Positions 38,952-48,091 of a stretch of DNA of 58,112 nt are shown one piece after another. A program made the translations under genes and the position numbers. How positions within the stretch are numbered: the first letter of the stretch is position 1; each line of letters begins with the position of its first letter. The stretch comes from Streptomyces sp. LUP47B (GTDB lineage: Bacteria > Actinomycetota > Actinomycetes > Streptomycetales > Streptomycetaceae): NCBI RefSeq assembly GCF_001746295.1, contig NZ_MJAH01000034.1, positions 1 to 58,112 of the forward strand. The letters are read 5' to 3'. The notes beneath the pieces were generated by a model. That model had not been told where the DNA came from. It worked only from the letters and a program-made list of their open reading frames with translations, and made no database searches.

Positions 38952-39408
38952 CGACCTCGTCGCCCACTACAACCTGATACCGATCCCCCGCGAGGGCGGA
39001 CTGTTCCGGCAGACCTGGGCGGGCGAGGAGCGTGGCGACGGCAGGCCGCAGGGCACGGCGATCGTCGCCCTCCTCACCGCCGACGACTACTCCGCCCTGC
39101 ACCGCCTGCCCAGCGACGAGATCTGGCACCACTATCTCGGCGACCCGCTGGACCTCCTGTTCCTCGCCCCGGACGGCACGGCGACGACCCCCGTCCTGGG
39201 CCCGGACATACGCGCCGGCCAGCACCCCCAGCTGACCGTGCCCGCGGGCACCTGGATGGGGGCCAGGACCCGCGGCGCGTGGACCTTCTTCGGCTGCACC
39301 ATGGCGCCCGGCTTCACCTACGAGGACTACGAGCACGGGGACGCGGCCGAACTGACGGCGCGTTTCCCGTCCCAGGCCGCGCGCATCGCCGGACTGTGCC
39401 GCCCATGA
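38941..39408 (+). CDS. Cupin-fold DUF985-family protein
   Basis: A 155-residue protein from GTG 38941, overlapping the previous gene by 11 bp. HYNLIPIPREGGLFRQTW is the family opening, LPSDEIWHHYLGDPLDLLFL the cupin strand with Glu/His candidates for metal binding, and VPAGTWMGARTRGAWTFFGC the second cupin motif. Function of DUF985 proteins is not established; RmlC-like isomerase or small-molecule-binding activity is possible. Third gene of the overlapping operon. Its stop overlaps the SDR start (ATGA). Confidence 0.9.
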   Translation: MTPDDLVAHYNLIPIPREGGLFRQTWAGEERGDGRPQGTAIVALLTADDYSALHRLPSDEIWHHYLGDPLDLLFLAPDGTATTPVLGPDIRAGQHPQLTVPAGTWMGARTRGAWTFFGCTMAPGFTYEDYEHGDAAELTARFPSQAARIAGLCRP

Positions 39409-40157
39409 GACTCCTGGACGGGCAGGTCGCCCTGGTCACGGGCGCGAGCGGCGGCATCGGGCGGGGGATCGCGCTGCGGTTCGCCGAGGAGGGCGCGGCG
39501 GTCGCGCTCCAGTGCCGTACGGCGGTGGCGGCGGCCCGTGAAGTCGCGTCCCGGATCGAGGACTCGGGCGCCCGGGCCGTCGTACTGGAAGCGGATCTGC
39601 GGGACGAGGACGCGTGCCGGCGGCTGGTCCGGGAGGCCGTCGCATGGGGTGGCGGACTGACCGCACTGGTCAACAACGCCGGTGTGCAGCCCACTCAGCC
39701 CCTGGCCGGGATGACGGCGGCGGACTGGCGGGCGGTCGTGGAGACCAACCTCACCAGTGTCTTCGCGTGCACGCAGGCGGCGGCCGAGGTCATGGGGCCG
39801 GGCGGCTGCGTGACCCACATCGCGTCCATCGAGGCGCGTCACCCCGCGCCCGAGCACTCCCACTACTCCGCCTCCAAGGCCGCGATCGTGATGCACGCGC
39901 GGTCGGCGGCCCTGGAGTACGGACCGCGGGGCATCCGCGTGAACACGGTCTCCCCCGGGCTGATCGACCGGGCGGGGCTGGCGGAGGCCTGGCCGGAGGG
40001 GGTGCAGCGGTGGGTGCGGAAAGCGCCTCTGGGGCGGCTCGGGCGGCCCGAGGACGTGGCCGACGCGTGCGTGTTCCTGGCCTCACCGCTGGCGTCCTGG
40101 GTCACCGGGCACGACCTGGTGGTGGACGGCGGGGTCTCCGCCCGGCCGACGTGGTGA
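39405..40157 (+). CDS. Short-chain dehydrogenase/reductase
   Basis: A 250-residue classical SDR. Cofactor motif VTGASGGIGRGIA sits near the N-terminus, then NNAGV. The catalytic Ser is in HIASIEARH, and the Tyr/Lys pair in HSHYSASKAA. The end VTGHDLVVDGGVSARPTW is typical of 3-oxoacyl-ACP-reductase-like or glucose-dehydrogenase-like SDRs. Gly/Arg/Thr residues after the first strand suggest NADP(H), not certain. ATG 39405 overlaps the cupin stop. Last gene of the operon that begins with the acylase; substrate unknown. Confidence 0.93.
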   Translation: MRLLDGQVALVTGASGGIGRGIALRFAEEGAAVALQCRTAVAAAREVASRIEDSGARAVVLEADLRDEDACRRLVREAVAWGGGLTALVNNAGVQPTQPLAGMTAADWRAVVETNLTSVFACTQAAAEVMGPGGCVTHIASIEARHPAPEHSHYSASKAAIVMHARSAALEYGPRGIRVNTVSPGLIDRAGLAEAWPEGVQRWVRKAPLGRLGRPEDVADACVFLASPLASWVTGHDLVVDGGVSARPTW

Positions 40158-40221
40158 GCGCTCGCGGCCTCGCGTGCGTACCTATCGGGAAGACCTCGAG
40201 CCCCAGGTACGGAGTAGTGAC

Positions 40222-42051
40222 GTGAGGTGTGAGCGTGCAGGCAGCAGCACAGGCCGACGAAGGCGAGGACTTCAAGGGCTGGTGCTGCTGGGCACCGTGC
40301 TGGTCCTGCTCCTCTTCGGCGGTGCGGGAGCGGCGTCGGCCCACGCGGCCCTCAAGGCCACCGACCCCGAGGACGGAACCGTCCTCAAGTCCGCCCCCCG
40401 CGACATCACCCTGACCTTCACCGAGTCCGTCGGCCTGCTCGACGACTCCTTCCGGGTGCTCGACCCCGACGGCAAGCGCCTGAAGGTCACCGACGCCGGA
40501 CACGGGGCGGGCGGCTCGGACACGGCCAGTGTCTCGCTGCCCGGCAAGCTCGCCCAGGGCACCTACACGGTGGCCTGGCGGGTCGTCTCGGCCGACAGCC
40601 ACCCGGTCTCCGGCGCCTTCACCTTCTCGGTCGGCAAACCCTCCCCGGCCACCGTGGTCGTGGACACCGGCCCGACCGAGAACCCGGCCACCGAGAGCCT
40701 CTTCAACATGGGCCGCTATCTGGCCTACCTCGCCGTGGCCCTGCTCGTCGGCACGGCCGTCTTCCTCCTGGCCTGCCGCCCCCCGGAGCCGTCCCGGCTG
40801 CGCCGGCTCCTGTGGGCCGGCTGGGGCACCCTGCTCGGCTCGACCGTGTTCCTGCTGGTGCTGCGCGCACCCTACGAGTCGGGGGCGGGCCCGGCCTCCG
40901 CCTTCTCGCTGAAGGCCTTCGAACGCACCCTGACCACCCGCCCGGGCGAGGCGCTCCTGGTCCGTCTGGCGCTGCTGCTCGTCGGGTACTTCTTCGTCGT
41001 ACGACTGCTGCGGCTCGGGGAGTCGAGGCTCCCCCGCGTGTGGCAGGCGGCGGGCGGCGCGCTCGCCGTGGGTCTCGCGCTGACCTGGGCGTCCGCCGAG
41101 CACGCGTCCGCCGGGATCCAGGTGCCGGTGGCGATGACGTCCGCGGTGCTGCACGTCCTCGCGATGGCCGTCTGGCTGGGCGGCCTCGCGGCCCTGCTCA
41201 CCACGCTGTACCGGGCGTCGTCGCAGATCCCGGCCGCCGTGGTCGCCCGTTTCTCCCGGCTGGCCTTCGTCTCCGTGACCGTCCTCGTCGCCACCGGCGT
41301 CTACCAGTCCTGGCGCGGCCTCGGCTCCTGGGGCGCGGTCACCGGCACGACGTACGGCCATCTGCTCGTCTTCAAGCTGCTCGCGGTGACGGGGCTGCTG
41401 GCGGCGGCGAGGCTGTCGCGGCAGTGGACGGGACGGCTCATGACGGTCGGGGCGCAGGTCGAGTCGGAGTCCGTCGTACGGGAGCGGGTGCCGGAGCCGG
41501 TGGGGGGACCGCCGGCCGCCTCCGACGCGGAGCGGGAGCCCGCCGCACCGGGGGGAGACTCCCCGGCGTACCGGCGTGGCCTGCGCCGTTCCGTCCTCGC
41601 CGAAGTGGCCGTCGGTGTCGTGGTCCTGGTGCTCAGCACCGTGCTGAGCGGCACGCTGCCCGGCCGGGCGCAAGCGGAGGCGGCCGAGGCGGGACCGGCC
41701 ACCGGCGGACTGCCCGCCGCGTCCCTGACCGAGGTCCCCTTCGCCGTGGGGGGCGCCACGGGCAGGGTGCAGGTCACCCTCGACCCGGGCCGCACCGGCG
41801 ACAACTCGGTCCAGGCCATCGTCTACGCGGCCGACGGAGGCCTCGCCACGGTCCCCGAACTCCACCTGTCCTTCACCCTCCCGGCCAAGCAGATCGGCCC
41901 GATCGACGCCGAACTGAAGGACAAGGGCGGCTACTGGGGAACCAACGACCTCACCCTGCCCCTCGCGGGCGACTGGCGGATGAAGGCGACGATCAGGGTC
42001 TCCGACATCGACCAGGTCAGCGTGACGAAGACGGTGCGGATCGTGCGCTGA
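40222..42051 (+). CDS. CopC-CopD fusion, copper transport/resistance protein
   Basis: GTG 40222 follows GGAG at 8 nt and gives 609 residues; GTG 40174 is a weaker upstream option. After a signal peptide ending ASA, the mature chain starts with His (HAALKATDPEDGTVLKSAP), the N-terminal copper ligand of CopC. VSADSHPVSGAFTF holds the second His motif. From about residue 150 a CopD-like domain with eight membrane helices follows, and a C-terminal FixH-like or YtkA-like beta domain (about 520-609: LTEVPFAVGGATGRVQVTLD) ends the protein. Copper import or periplasmic handling is expected. The 3' end overlaps the convergent DUF72 gene by 35 bp. Confidence 0.93.
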   Translation: MRCERAGSSTGRRRRGLQGLVLLGTVLVLLLFGGAGAASAHAALKATDPEDGTVLKSAPRDITLTFTESVGLLDDSFRVLDPDGKRLKVTDAGHGAGGSDTASVSLPGKLAQGTYTVAWRVVSADSHPVSGAFTFSVGKPSPATVVVDTGPTENPATESLFNMGRYLAYLAVALLVGTAVFLLACRPPEPSRLRRLLWAGWGTLLGSTVFLLVLRAPYESGAGPASAFSLKAFERTLTTRPGEALLVRLALLLVGYFFVVRLLRLGESRLPRVWQAAGGALAVGLALTWASAEHASAGIQVPVAMTSAVLHVLAMAVWLGGLAALLTTLYRASSQIPAAVVARFSRLAFVSVTVLVATGVYQSWRGLGSWGAVTGTTYGHLLVFKLLAVTGLLAAARLSRQWTGRLMTVGAQVESESVVRERVPEPVGGPPAASDAEREPAAPGGDSPAYRRGLRRSVLAEVAVGVVVLVLSTVLSGTLPGRAQAEAAEAGPATGGLPAASLTEVPFAVGGATGRVQVTLDPGRTGDNSVQAIVYAADGGLATVPELHLSFTLPAKQIGPIDAELKDKGGYWGTNDLTLPLAGDWRMKATIRVSDIDQVSVTKTVRIVR

Positions 42052-42859
42052 GCAGGCCGGCCATGGTCTCGGCGGCCTGTACGGCGGCTGCTCCGCAGCA
42101 GTTGTTGAACAGGACGTGGACCTCGTCCACCTGCTCGGCCAGGGCGTGCAACCGCGGTAACCACTCGGTGAGTTCGGCGCGCCGGTAGTCGTACCGGAAA
42201 CGCTCCTCCTTGCTGCCGCGCCCCCAGGAGGCACTGCGTCCGTGGAAGCGCACGACGGACAGCCGGGGCGCGGTCACGGGGGTGACCGGCGGCATTGAGG
42301 TGGTCAGCTCCTGGCTCATGTCCACGGCCACGGCGGCGAAGCCGTACGTGCGCAATAGCGCGCAGGTGAGGTCCCGCTGCCCCTCCCCCCACCAGGACGG
42401 ATGCCGGAACTCCACATGGACGGGCCAGCCGGCGGTCCGCGCCGCGGTCTCCTCCAGGAACCGCTCCGCCCGCGCCCCGGGCCGGAACCACGGCGGGAAC
42501 TGGAACAGCACCCCACCGAGCCGCCCGGCCTCCCGCAACGGCTCGATCCCGGCGGCGAACCGCGCCCACACCTCGTCAGGAGCCATGTCCGCGAGGGCGG
42601 CCTGCTTCACCGGATGCCCCGTCAGCGGCGCGTACGCCTTCACGTCGAACACGAACCCCGCGGGCGTGCGCTCCACCCACAGACGGCTGTTGCGCTCGCT
42701 GGGCAGGGCGTAGAACGTGCCGTCCACCTCCACCACCGGGAACCGCTCGGTGTAGTACCGCAACCGCCCCTCGGCGTCCTGCCTGCCGGGCGGGTACCAA
42801 CCGCTGCGGACGAGCGCGGGATCGGTCCAGGAGCAGGTGCCGACGAGGATGCTGGTCAT
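42017..42859 (-). CDS. DUF72-family protein (TIM-barrel fold)
   Basis: A 280-residue protein with the family start ILVGTCSWTDPALVRSGWYP, the FPVVEVDGTFYALPSERN block, FVFDVKAYAPLTGHP, VEFRHPSWW and the end VHVLFNNCCGAAAVQAAETM. DUF72 proteins have a TIM-like barrel and unknown activity; some are linked to nucleic-acid or metal chemistry by context only. ATG 42859 has no ribosome-binding site, so translation may be leaderless. It is divergent to the next SDR (30 bp between starts) and convergent with CopC-CopD. Confidence 0.92.
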   Translation of the reverse strand: MTSILVGTCSWTDPALVRSGWYPPGRQDAEGRLRYYTERFPVVEVDGTFYALPSERNSRLWVERTPAGFVFDVKAYAPLTGHPVKQAALADMAPDEVWARFAAGIEPLREAGRLGGVLFQFPPWFRPGARAERFLEETAARTAGWPVHVEFRHPSWWGEGQRDLTCALLRTYGFAAVAVDMSQELTTSMPPVTPVTAPRLSVVRFHGRSASWGRGSKEERFRYDYRRAELTEWLPRLHALAEQVDEVHVLFNNCCGAAAVQAAETMAGLLSARSAPSSSR

Positions 42860-42889
42860 GGGGAGTGGGTACCGACTTAGGGTTCGGCC

Positions 42890-43669
42890 ATGACTTCCCG
42901 GGCGTACCTCTCCGAACTGTTCTCGCTGGACGGCCGCGTGGCGCTGGTGACCGGCGGGAGTTCGGGCATCGGCAGAGCGATCGCGGGGGCGTTGGCGCGG
43001 GCGGGGGCTCGGGTGGTGGTCCTTGCCCGCGGCGAGGCCGAACTGATCGCCACGACCGCGGAGTTGACGTCCGACGGCTGCCGGGCGGCCTGGGTGAGCG
43101 GCGACTTGAGCACGAGGGAGGGTGTGCGTGCGGCGGCGGAGACGGCCGCCGGTGTGTTCGGTGAGCCGGACATCCTGGTGAACTGCGCTGGGATCAACCT
43201 GCGTCCACCGATGACCGAGCTCACCGACGACGTGTGGGACACCACCCTGGCGGTCAACCTGGAGGCCCCCTACCTCCTGGGCCAGCGCTTCGGTCCCGGC
43301 ATGGCCGAGCGCGGCTTCGGCCGGATCATCCACATCACCTCCCAGCAGGCCCACCGCGCCTTCGTCCAGAGCGGCGCCTACGGCGTCTCCAAGGGCGGCC
43401 TGGAGTCCCTGGCCCGCTCCCAGGCCGAGGCCTGGTCACCGCACGGCGTCACCTGCAACACCCTCGTCCCCGGCTTCGTGCTGACCCCCCTCAACGCCCG
43501 CCTCGCCACCGACCCGGAGAAGGTCGCGTCCCTGGCCGCCCGCACCATGACCGGCCGCAACGGCCTCCCCGAGGACTTCGCGGGCGCCGCGGTCTTCCTG
43601 GCGAGCGGGGCGGCGGGCTATGTCACGGGTCAGTCGATCTTTGTGGACGGGGGGTTGTCGGTGCACTGA
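42890..43669 (+). CDS. Short-chain dehydrogenase/reductase (gluconate 5-dehydrogenase-like)
   Basis: A 259-residue classical SDR: VTGGSSGIGRAIAGALARAG, NCAGINLRPPMTE, Ser in HITSQQAHRAF, Tyr/Lys in GAYGVSKGGLESLARSQAEA, and end VTGQSIFVDGG. The start LFSLDGRVALVTGG resembles the gluconate/2-deoxygluconate dehydrogenase subgroup, though substrate remains a guess. TAGGGT (42878-42883) lies 6 nt before ATG 42890, so the mRNA is probably leaderless. Alone in its transcript, divergent to the DUF72 gene. Confidence 0.92.
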   Translation: MTSRAYLSELFSLDGRVALVTGGSSGIGRAIAGALARAGARVVVLARGEAELIATTAELTSDGCRAAWVSGDLSTREGVRAAAETAAGVFGEPDILVNCAGINLRPPMTELTDDVWDTTLAVNLEAPYLLGQRFGPGMAERGFGRIIHITSQQAHRAFVQSGAYGVSKGGLESLARSQAEAWSPHGVTCNTLVPGFVLTPLNARLATDPEKVASLAARTMTGRNGLPEDFAGAAVFLASGAAGYVTGQSIFVDGGLSVH

Positions 43670-43876
43670 TCAGTGGGCGAGTTACTCATCCAGTTACACC
43701 GGTGGCGAATCCTATTTACTCCTGAAGTGGAGTCGAGAAGAATAATTAATCGACCAATAGGGTGCGGAGTTGGATGTGTAGCATAAATGATTGAGAACCC
43801 GTTCCTCAGGTTTTCTGCCTCGTAAGCTCACTCTTTTGCCGCACGCCCTGAGGCAGGGGAGTCGCGTTATCAAGCC
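43670..43876. other. Relatively AT-rich intergenic region
   Basis: About 200 bp of clearly lower GC (for example AATAATTAATCGACCAATAG) without ORF, RNA or repeat. It probably carries the promoter of the two-gene DUF2637 operon and may mark an old insertion edge. Confidence 0.4.
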
Positions 43877-44182
43877 ATGACGACATCAAGGACCCATGAC
43901 CTGCCTCGGCGCACCACGAGGACGGATAATATTTCTGTGGTCCGCGATCTGACAGTGGGGAAGTACACTTTCCAGCCTGGTGCGGAGTACGCGGCGCTGA
44001 CGGCGCAGGGCGCGGTGGCCGGGGACGACGTGCGGTTCGAGCGTCAGGTCACCGAGCCACTGCTTCGCGAGTTCCTCGCCCTGCTGGAGGAAGTCCAGGA
44101 CGACCTCAATTCGCGATGGAACGGTCAGGATGAATCCGGCCGCCGCGTACCGCACGACGGGTCGCATTTTCGTGAATCATGA
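43877..44182 (+). CDS. Hypothetical protein (101 aa) in operon with the DUF2637 gene
   Basis: A 101-residue soluble protein from ATG 43877, MTTSRTHDLPRRTTRTDNIS, with a central beta part (LTVGKYTFQPGAEYAAL) and a C-terminal helix (LLREFLALLEEVQDDLNSRW). No family is recognised. Its last 53 bp overlap the start of the membrane protein gene, so translation of the two is probably coupled. Nothing in it suggests enzymatic function; a cytoplasmic partner of the membrane protein is possible. Confidence 0.65.
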   Translation: MTTSRTHDLPRRTTRTDNISVVRDLTVGKYTFQPGAEYAALTAQGAVAGDDVRFERQVTEPLLREFLALLEEVQDDLNSRWNGQDESGRRVPHDGSHFRES

Positions 44183-44942
44183 CTATGTCGATCCCGCCTT
44201 TGCGCAGCGTGAGTACTACTCCGACGCGTACTCGTACGGGCCGGGTACTGGCTGGAACGACGGACATGCCGACAGCGTCCACTCAGGTGTTCCCCTGACC
44301 GCACCCGCCGGAGGCTGGGACCCGGTCGAGGAACTGGCCTATCTCCTGCAGGAGGCCGGTCCGGCGGAGCAGCCGCCCAGGATCCCGCAACCTCGCAGCG
44401 AGCCCGCGTCCGGCGGCGCCTTCAGCGACCCGATGGAGAACCTGGCGCAGATCACCGCTCAACTGCCGCCCACTCGACGCTCCTCCGCCGGGCACCGGAA
44501 GCTCCACGTCCGCAAAGTCCGGCTCAAGTGGGCGCAGACCGGCAGCTTCTTCATCGTCGCGCTCGTCGCCGTCATCGTGGCGATGGTCAGCGTCTTCGGC
44601 GGCATGGTGGCCTACAGGCCTCTGCAGAAAATCACCTCCGGGACGGGAGGCACCATGTTCCCGTCGTGGCCACTTCTCGTGTACGGCCCCTGGATGGTGG
44701 CGTCTCTCTCCATTCTCCGGACTGCCCTGCACCAGCGCCGAGCCGTGCATTCGTGGTTCATCGTTCTGCTGTTCTCATCCGTCGCGATAATGCTGTGTGT
44801 GGCTCAGGCAGACAGAACTGTCACCGGTATCGCCGGAGCCTGCCTGCCGGCCCTCGCCTCCCTCGCCTGCTTCCAGCAACTCGTCCGGCAAATCACGCTG
44901 ACTCTGCCACCACGACAGGGAACGCGGCGCCATCGCCGTTAG
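44130..44942 (+). CDS. DUF2637-like (SpdB-type) membrane protein
   Basis: A 270-residue protein. The first 130 residues are soluble, rich in Pro, Gly and Tyr. A basic segment then leads into four membrane helices (SFFIVALVAVIVAMVSVFGG; WPLLVYGPWMVASLSILRTA; WFIVLLFSSVAIMLCVAQ; GIAGACLPALASLACFQQLV). The layout WPLxxYGPWxVASLS is what I know from DUF2637 proteins, which include plasmid spread proteins (SpdB) of Streptomyces. No transfer gene is adjacent and it lies outside the tRNA-Ser element by about 370 bp. Chromosomal copies of this family are widespread, so a transfer function is not implied. Confidence 0.7.
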   Translation: MNPAAAYRTTGRIFVNHDYVDPAFAQREYYSDAYSYGPGTGWNDGHADSVHSGVPLTAPAGGWDPVEELAYLLQEAGPAEQPPRIPQPRSEPASGGAFSDPMENLAQITAQLPPTRRSSAGHRKLHVRKVRLKWAQTGSFFIVALVAVIVAMVSVFGGMVAYRPLQKITSGTGGTMFPSWPLLVYGPWMVASLSILRTALHQRRAVHSWFIVLLFSSVAIMLCVAQADRTVTGIAGACLPALASLACFQQLVRQITLTLPPRQGTRRHRR

Positions 44943-45298
44943 CAGCGTCGCCCTCGGCGCACGGATGCGCTTTCTCTCCTCGATGACCGGTGTCGAGTGG
45001 GCTCGCCTCGGGGCGTGCCGGTGGAACCGATTGATTCGACGCCGACGTCCACCGCCGGCGTCGGTCTGATGGGGCCGGCATTGAGTCGAGCTTTTTTCCG
45101 GCGCGACCTCGCCGCGACGAGTCCCGATCTGCTGCGCGCGACGGGCAAGACGTTCGCCGGCGTGGTCGCCACCGCCTACCTGCTGGGCGTCTGAACTCCT
45201 GAGCCCCCTTCGTCGGGGAGGGCGATGTGACGGACCAGACCCCTCCAAGCGTCCGGGGCCGCCGTGCCGCCGAGCGTGTGCGTCCAGACGGACAACGA
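44943..45298. other. Intergenic stretch left of the element (about 350 bp)
   Basis: No supported gene or RNA. A 60-codon plus-strand frame (45015-45194) has good codon bias but no homology or ribosome-binding site. The stretch ends at the duplicated tRNA terminator. Confidence 0.4.
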
Positions 45299-45330
45299 CG
45301 AAGGGCCCCACCTCGCGGTGGGGCCCTTCG
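45299..45330. terminator. Hairpin at the left attachment site
   Basis: CGAAGGGCCCCACC (45299-45312) and GGTGGGGCCCTTCG (45317-45330) form a 14-bp perfect stem with loop TCGC. It is the original terminator of tRNA-Ser(GGA), now separated from it by the element. Confidence 0.85.
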
Positions 45331-45407
45331 ACATCGTGCCCGGTGAGGCACTGGCGGAGGATACGAGATTCGAACTCGTGACGGTGTGAACCCAACACGC
45401 TTTCCAA
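45316..45407 (-). repeat. Left attachment site (duplicated 3' half of tRNA-Ser(GGA))
   Basis: These 92 bp equal 55906-55997 except for one base (C45382 versus G55972). They contain terminator, CCA, acceptor 3' strand, T arm, variable arm and anticodon stem/loop up to TTTCCAA, then diverge sharply (CTCTGC here, GCGTGC at the intact tRNA). A partial tRNA facing an intact copy 10.6 kb away is the classic footprint of site-specific integration. Confidence 0.93.
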
Positions 45408-45662
45408 CTCTGCTGGTTCCTGTTCCTGGTAGTTCAGACCCGTTCAGATTCTGCGTGCCGCCTTCTGCTGACACGGCTTTGAACGAGCGCGAACGACCAA
45501 GGATGAGACTGCCGTTGAGACTGAGCGACAGCAGCAGGGACACCACCACAGCCGCGCCGGACGCCCGGGCGTGTGCTCCTTCGGCTTGCGTCACCTTCTT
45601 TGTTGGCTGCGCTGCTCGATGCGAACTACGGGCACGGGGGTCGCTGAGGTCCGCTGGGCTGG

Positions 45663-45896
45663 TCAGGAGGGCTGTGAAGGCCAACCACGATTGTTGCCGG
45701 CCAGAGTGGTTGCGGTAGTTCGTTGCTGTACGTCGTGCCCTGCATAGACGGCAGTCGTCAACCCAAGTACGTCCGCAAGTGCACTCACCACATCGGCGGC
45801 TAGGCGCCACGTGATCACGATGATTACCACCACCGTGATCACCCACGGTTTCAAGCCCGGGTTTGACAGTCCATGCAGGGGAAGCGCCACACTCAT
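45663..45896 (-). CDS. Small membrane protein (77 aa)
   Basis: ATG 45896 is preceded by GGAGG at 6 nt, a strong site. The 77 residues start MSVALPLHGLSNPGLKPWVI and contain one long hydrophobic segment (VITVVVIIVITWRLAADVVS) followed by a polar Thr/Ala-rich tail with little predicted structure. No family is recognised. First gene inside the element from the left attachment site; the interval 45408-45662 holds no gene. Confidence 0.65.
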   Translation of the reverse strand: MSVALPLHGLSNPGLKPWVITVVVIIVITWRLAADVVSALADVLGLTTAVYAGHDVQQRTTATTLAGNNRGWPSQPS

Positions 45897-46116
45897 CTTG
45901 AACCTCCAAAGGGTTCGGTGCCCACCCTGTCGACTCGCCGGGAAGCCTGTACGACGGGGTGGGCCTTCTTGTGCGCTCGGTTGAGCGGTTCTACCACTAT
46001 GCACACTCGAATCCTGCGGCGGGGTTGGTGTGGTGACACGACGCAACCTCAGGTCGGCGGAGCCGACCGCCCCAGCCACGGCGAGGCTCTCCCCAACCCC
46101 AAACCCTCACTTTCCG

Positions 46117-46650
46117 CTACTGGTCACTGGCAAGAACGTCGTAGATCGCTTCGTCCAAGTCCTTGCGAAGCGGTGCAATCAGTCCGTTCCACAGATCCTC
46201 GCGCTCCTGCCTCGATGCCAGATGTCCTAACGCAATATCGTGTCGCAGAAGTTCGCACTCGGTTGTCAGCGTCGAAGTGAGACCAGTGATGCTGTTAGGT
46301 CCCACCTCAGCGATCTCGTGACCGGTGTCGTGGACCCCGTAATACGCCTCACCCAGCCGCACCACGTCCACCTCGTCGGCCATGAGCGCTCGCCGAAACT
46401 CAGCAAGCGAGTGTTGAAACAGTCGGTAGGAGGTACGACGCGCCTCGGTCAGCCAACGGTGACGCTCGCGTTCAGACTGAACGCGTACAGCCTCCAACGC
46501 GCCCTGCTGCGTGAGTTGAGCCGCCTCCAGAGCCGCACGGTGACTGCTCTCTGCCTGCGTCAGCATGGCCCTCATCTGCCACCTGGCTATGAGCACGCTC
46601 ACTGGGATCCCAGCAAGAGCAAGGAGGGCAGCGATGCCGGAGAGATTCAT
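46117..46650 (-). CDS. Membrane-anchored helical protein, element cargo
   Basis: A 177-residue protein with an N-terminal membrane helix (IAALLALAGIPVSVLIARWQ) directly followed by a long coiled-coil-like helix (residues 28-80, rich in Gln, Glu, Arg). A helical C-terminal part of about 95 residues follows, with many Glu and His. No catalytic motif is visible. The plan (TM, coiled coil, helical body) is shared with the proteins at 48092-48607 and 48931-49485 in the same element. It lies downstream of the HEPN gene in the same direction, with 319 bp between them. Confidence 0.7.
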   Translation of the reverse strand: MNLSGIAALLALAGIPVSVLIARWQMRAMLTQAESSHRAALEAAQLTQQGALEAVRVQSERERHRWLTEARRTSYRLFQHSLAEFRRALMADEVDVVRLGEAYYGVHDTGHEIAEVGPNSITGLTSTLTTECELLRHDIALGHLASRQEREDLWNGLIAPLRKDLDEAIYDVLASDQ

Positions 46651-46969
46651 AGCAGTCCATGATGCTGCAACGTCTCCGGCGCCTGTTCGCCGTTGGGTGG
46701 CGCCCGTCGGCCACCGGGCGAGCGAGCGCAGCGAGCCTTGGTGACGTAGGGAGAGCCTGATCGACCAGGACGGTGACGGCTTTCAAGACCGATGGGTGAT
46801 CACGGCGACCACGCCCTCTGACCTGCACGATAAGCCTCCGCTAAGCGCTCTACGAAGGTTCTGGCCCACGCATGGCCCACGGCCCTCAAGAACCACCGTT
46901 GCAGCCCTCGTTGGGTACGGCTACTCGCCAGGGCGCCGCCGTGCTTGGGAGGCGTTGCCTCACCCAGCG

Positions 46970-47920
46970 TCAGTCAGGGATCTCGGTAAGAAGGCGTCCG
47001 GCCAGAAGGTCTGCGACGAACAACTCGAGGCTCGCGGCGAGAGCATCTACATCACGTCGGTTAGGGCGCGGCACGTTTCCGTGCGTGAGCTCGCTGCGCA
47101 TCGTGTAGCAGCGGCTGAAGAAGGCGTCTGGCGCCTGGCCTGCGTACGTACGAGGCTCCAGGGTCCGGGCCAGTCGCTTCCCGGCTTGTCCGATCGACTC
47201 ATCCCGCAGCTCCTTGAGACTCCCTCGTAGGGAGTTCCGCTCGGTTTGGGTGAGGTCTGGGTTGGCTTTGGTGGCCTCCATCATGGCGGTCACGTGCGCC
47301 CTGGCGACATCCGAGCGGGGCTGGCGGACGAGCAGGGTCTCAATCGCCATGGCCAGCATCAGAAGCCGCGAGTCCGCCGATGGTTGGAAGAAGGAGCCGC
47401 TGTACAGGTCAAAGGCCAACCGCTCAGAACCGTCCAACGGATCATGGAGCCGCGCGGCCTGCGTAAACACCAGGCGGTTCCGCTCCTCGGACGGACGCTT
47501 GCACCCCTCAAGACTCGGCGCGGCAACGAAGCGAAGGTCCGGCTGATCTTCGAAGACTGTGACGCCGGACAGGTGTGCCAACACAGGGCGCCCCATTAGC
47601 CCGGAAAGCCATTCCTCACCCGCTTTGGTCAGCATATTGACGGGCTGTCGATCCCCAAAGTCGGCGGCGAGGTGGACGCGAGCGAAGGCACGAGTAATCA
47701 CGTCGCGCCACCGCTCGCCGTCCCGGGCAGCTTCGTCCTGGGCCGCGTAACCCTCGCCCCGGATCACCAAGTTGGTGGCGTCACACAAACGTTGGTCGGC
47801 ATCCCCGAAGGGCTTCAGCCAAACCTGTTGCTCTCCTTGACTCCCCAGGAGGAACTGGCTTTCGCTCAGCCCGAGCTGGGTCTGCTTCGGCATCGTGAAG
47901 GGGAGACGAAAGCAATACAC
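46970..47920 (-). CDS. Apea-like HEPN domain protein
   Basis: GTG 47920 follows CGGGGG and gives 316 residues; ATG 47893 is an alternative. The N-terminal half is a mixed alpha/beta domain without clear family. The C-terminal 150 residues form a HEPN-like helical domain (LLMLAMAIETLLVRQPRSDV, then long helices). It contains RSELTH (about 275-280), the Rx4H motif that is the catalytic centre of HEPN ribonucleases. Apea-like proteins occur next to defence and mobile genes. As element cargo beside another HEPN protein, an RNA-cleaving defence or toxin role is the leading inference; activity is not shown. Confidence 0.75.
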   Translation of the reverse strand: MYCFRLPFTMPKQTQLGLSESQFLLGSQGEQQVWLKPFGDADQRLCDATNLVIRGEGYAAQDEAARDGERWRDVITRAFARVHLAADFGDRQPVNMLTKAGEEWLSGLMGRPVLAHLSGVTVFEDQPDLRFVAAPSLEGCKRPSEERNRLVFTQAARLHDPLDGSERLAFDLYSGSFFQPSADSRLLMLAMAIETLLVRQPRSDVARAHVTAMMEATKANPDLTQTERNSLRGSLKELRDESIGQAGKRLARTLEPRTYAGQAPDAFFSRCYTMRSELTHGNVPRPNRRDVDALAASLELFVADLLAGRLLTEIPD

Positions 47921-48091
47921 GGGCACCCCCGGAAGTCGTGGCCAGCTCCTCGTGAGCCTAGTGCTCCTTCGGATCTCATTGAATTGAATTAAGGGTTGGC
48001 GACGGTGCCAGCCAGCGTCGACACCCGCTTCACTTGACTCTTCCACTTGCGATGAACGCGGTTGCGGTACTTCGCTGCTGTACAGCAGCAC

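Noticed and set aside
44130..44942. DUF2637/SpdB-like protein as a transfer gene of the tRNA-Ser element
   Set aside because: It lies outside the left attachment site and the family is common on chromosomes.
45015..45194. 60-codon plus-strand ORF left of the element
   Set aside because: Good codon bias only; no ribosome-binding site, domain or recognisable relative.
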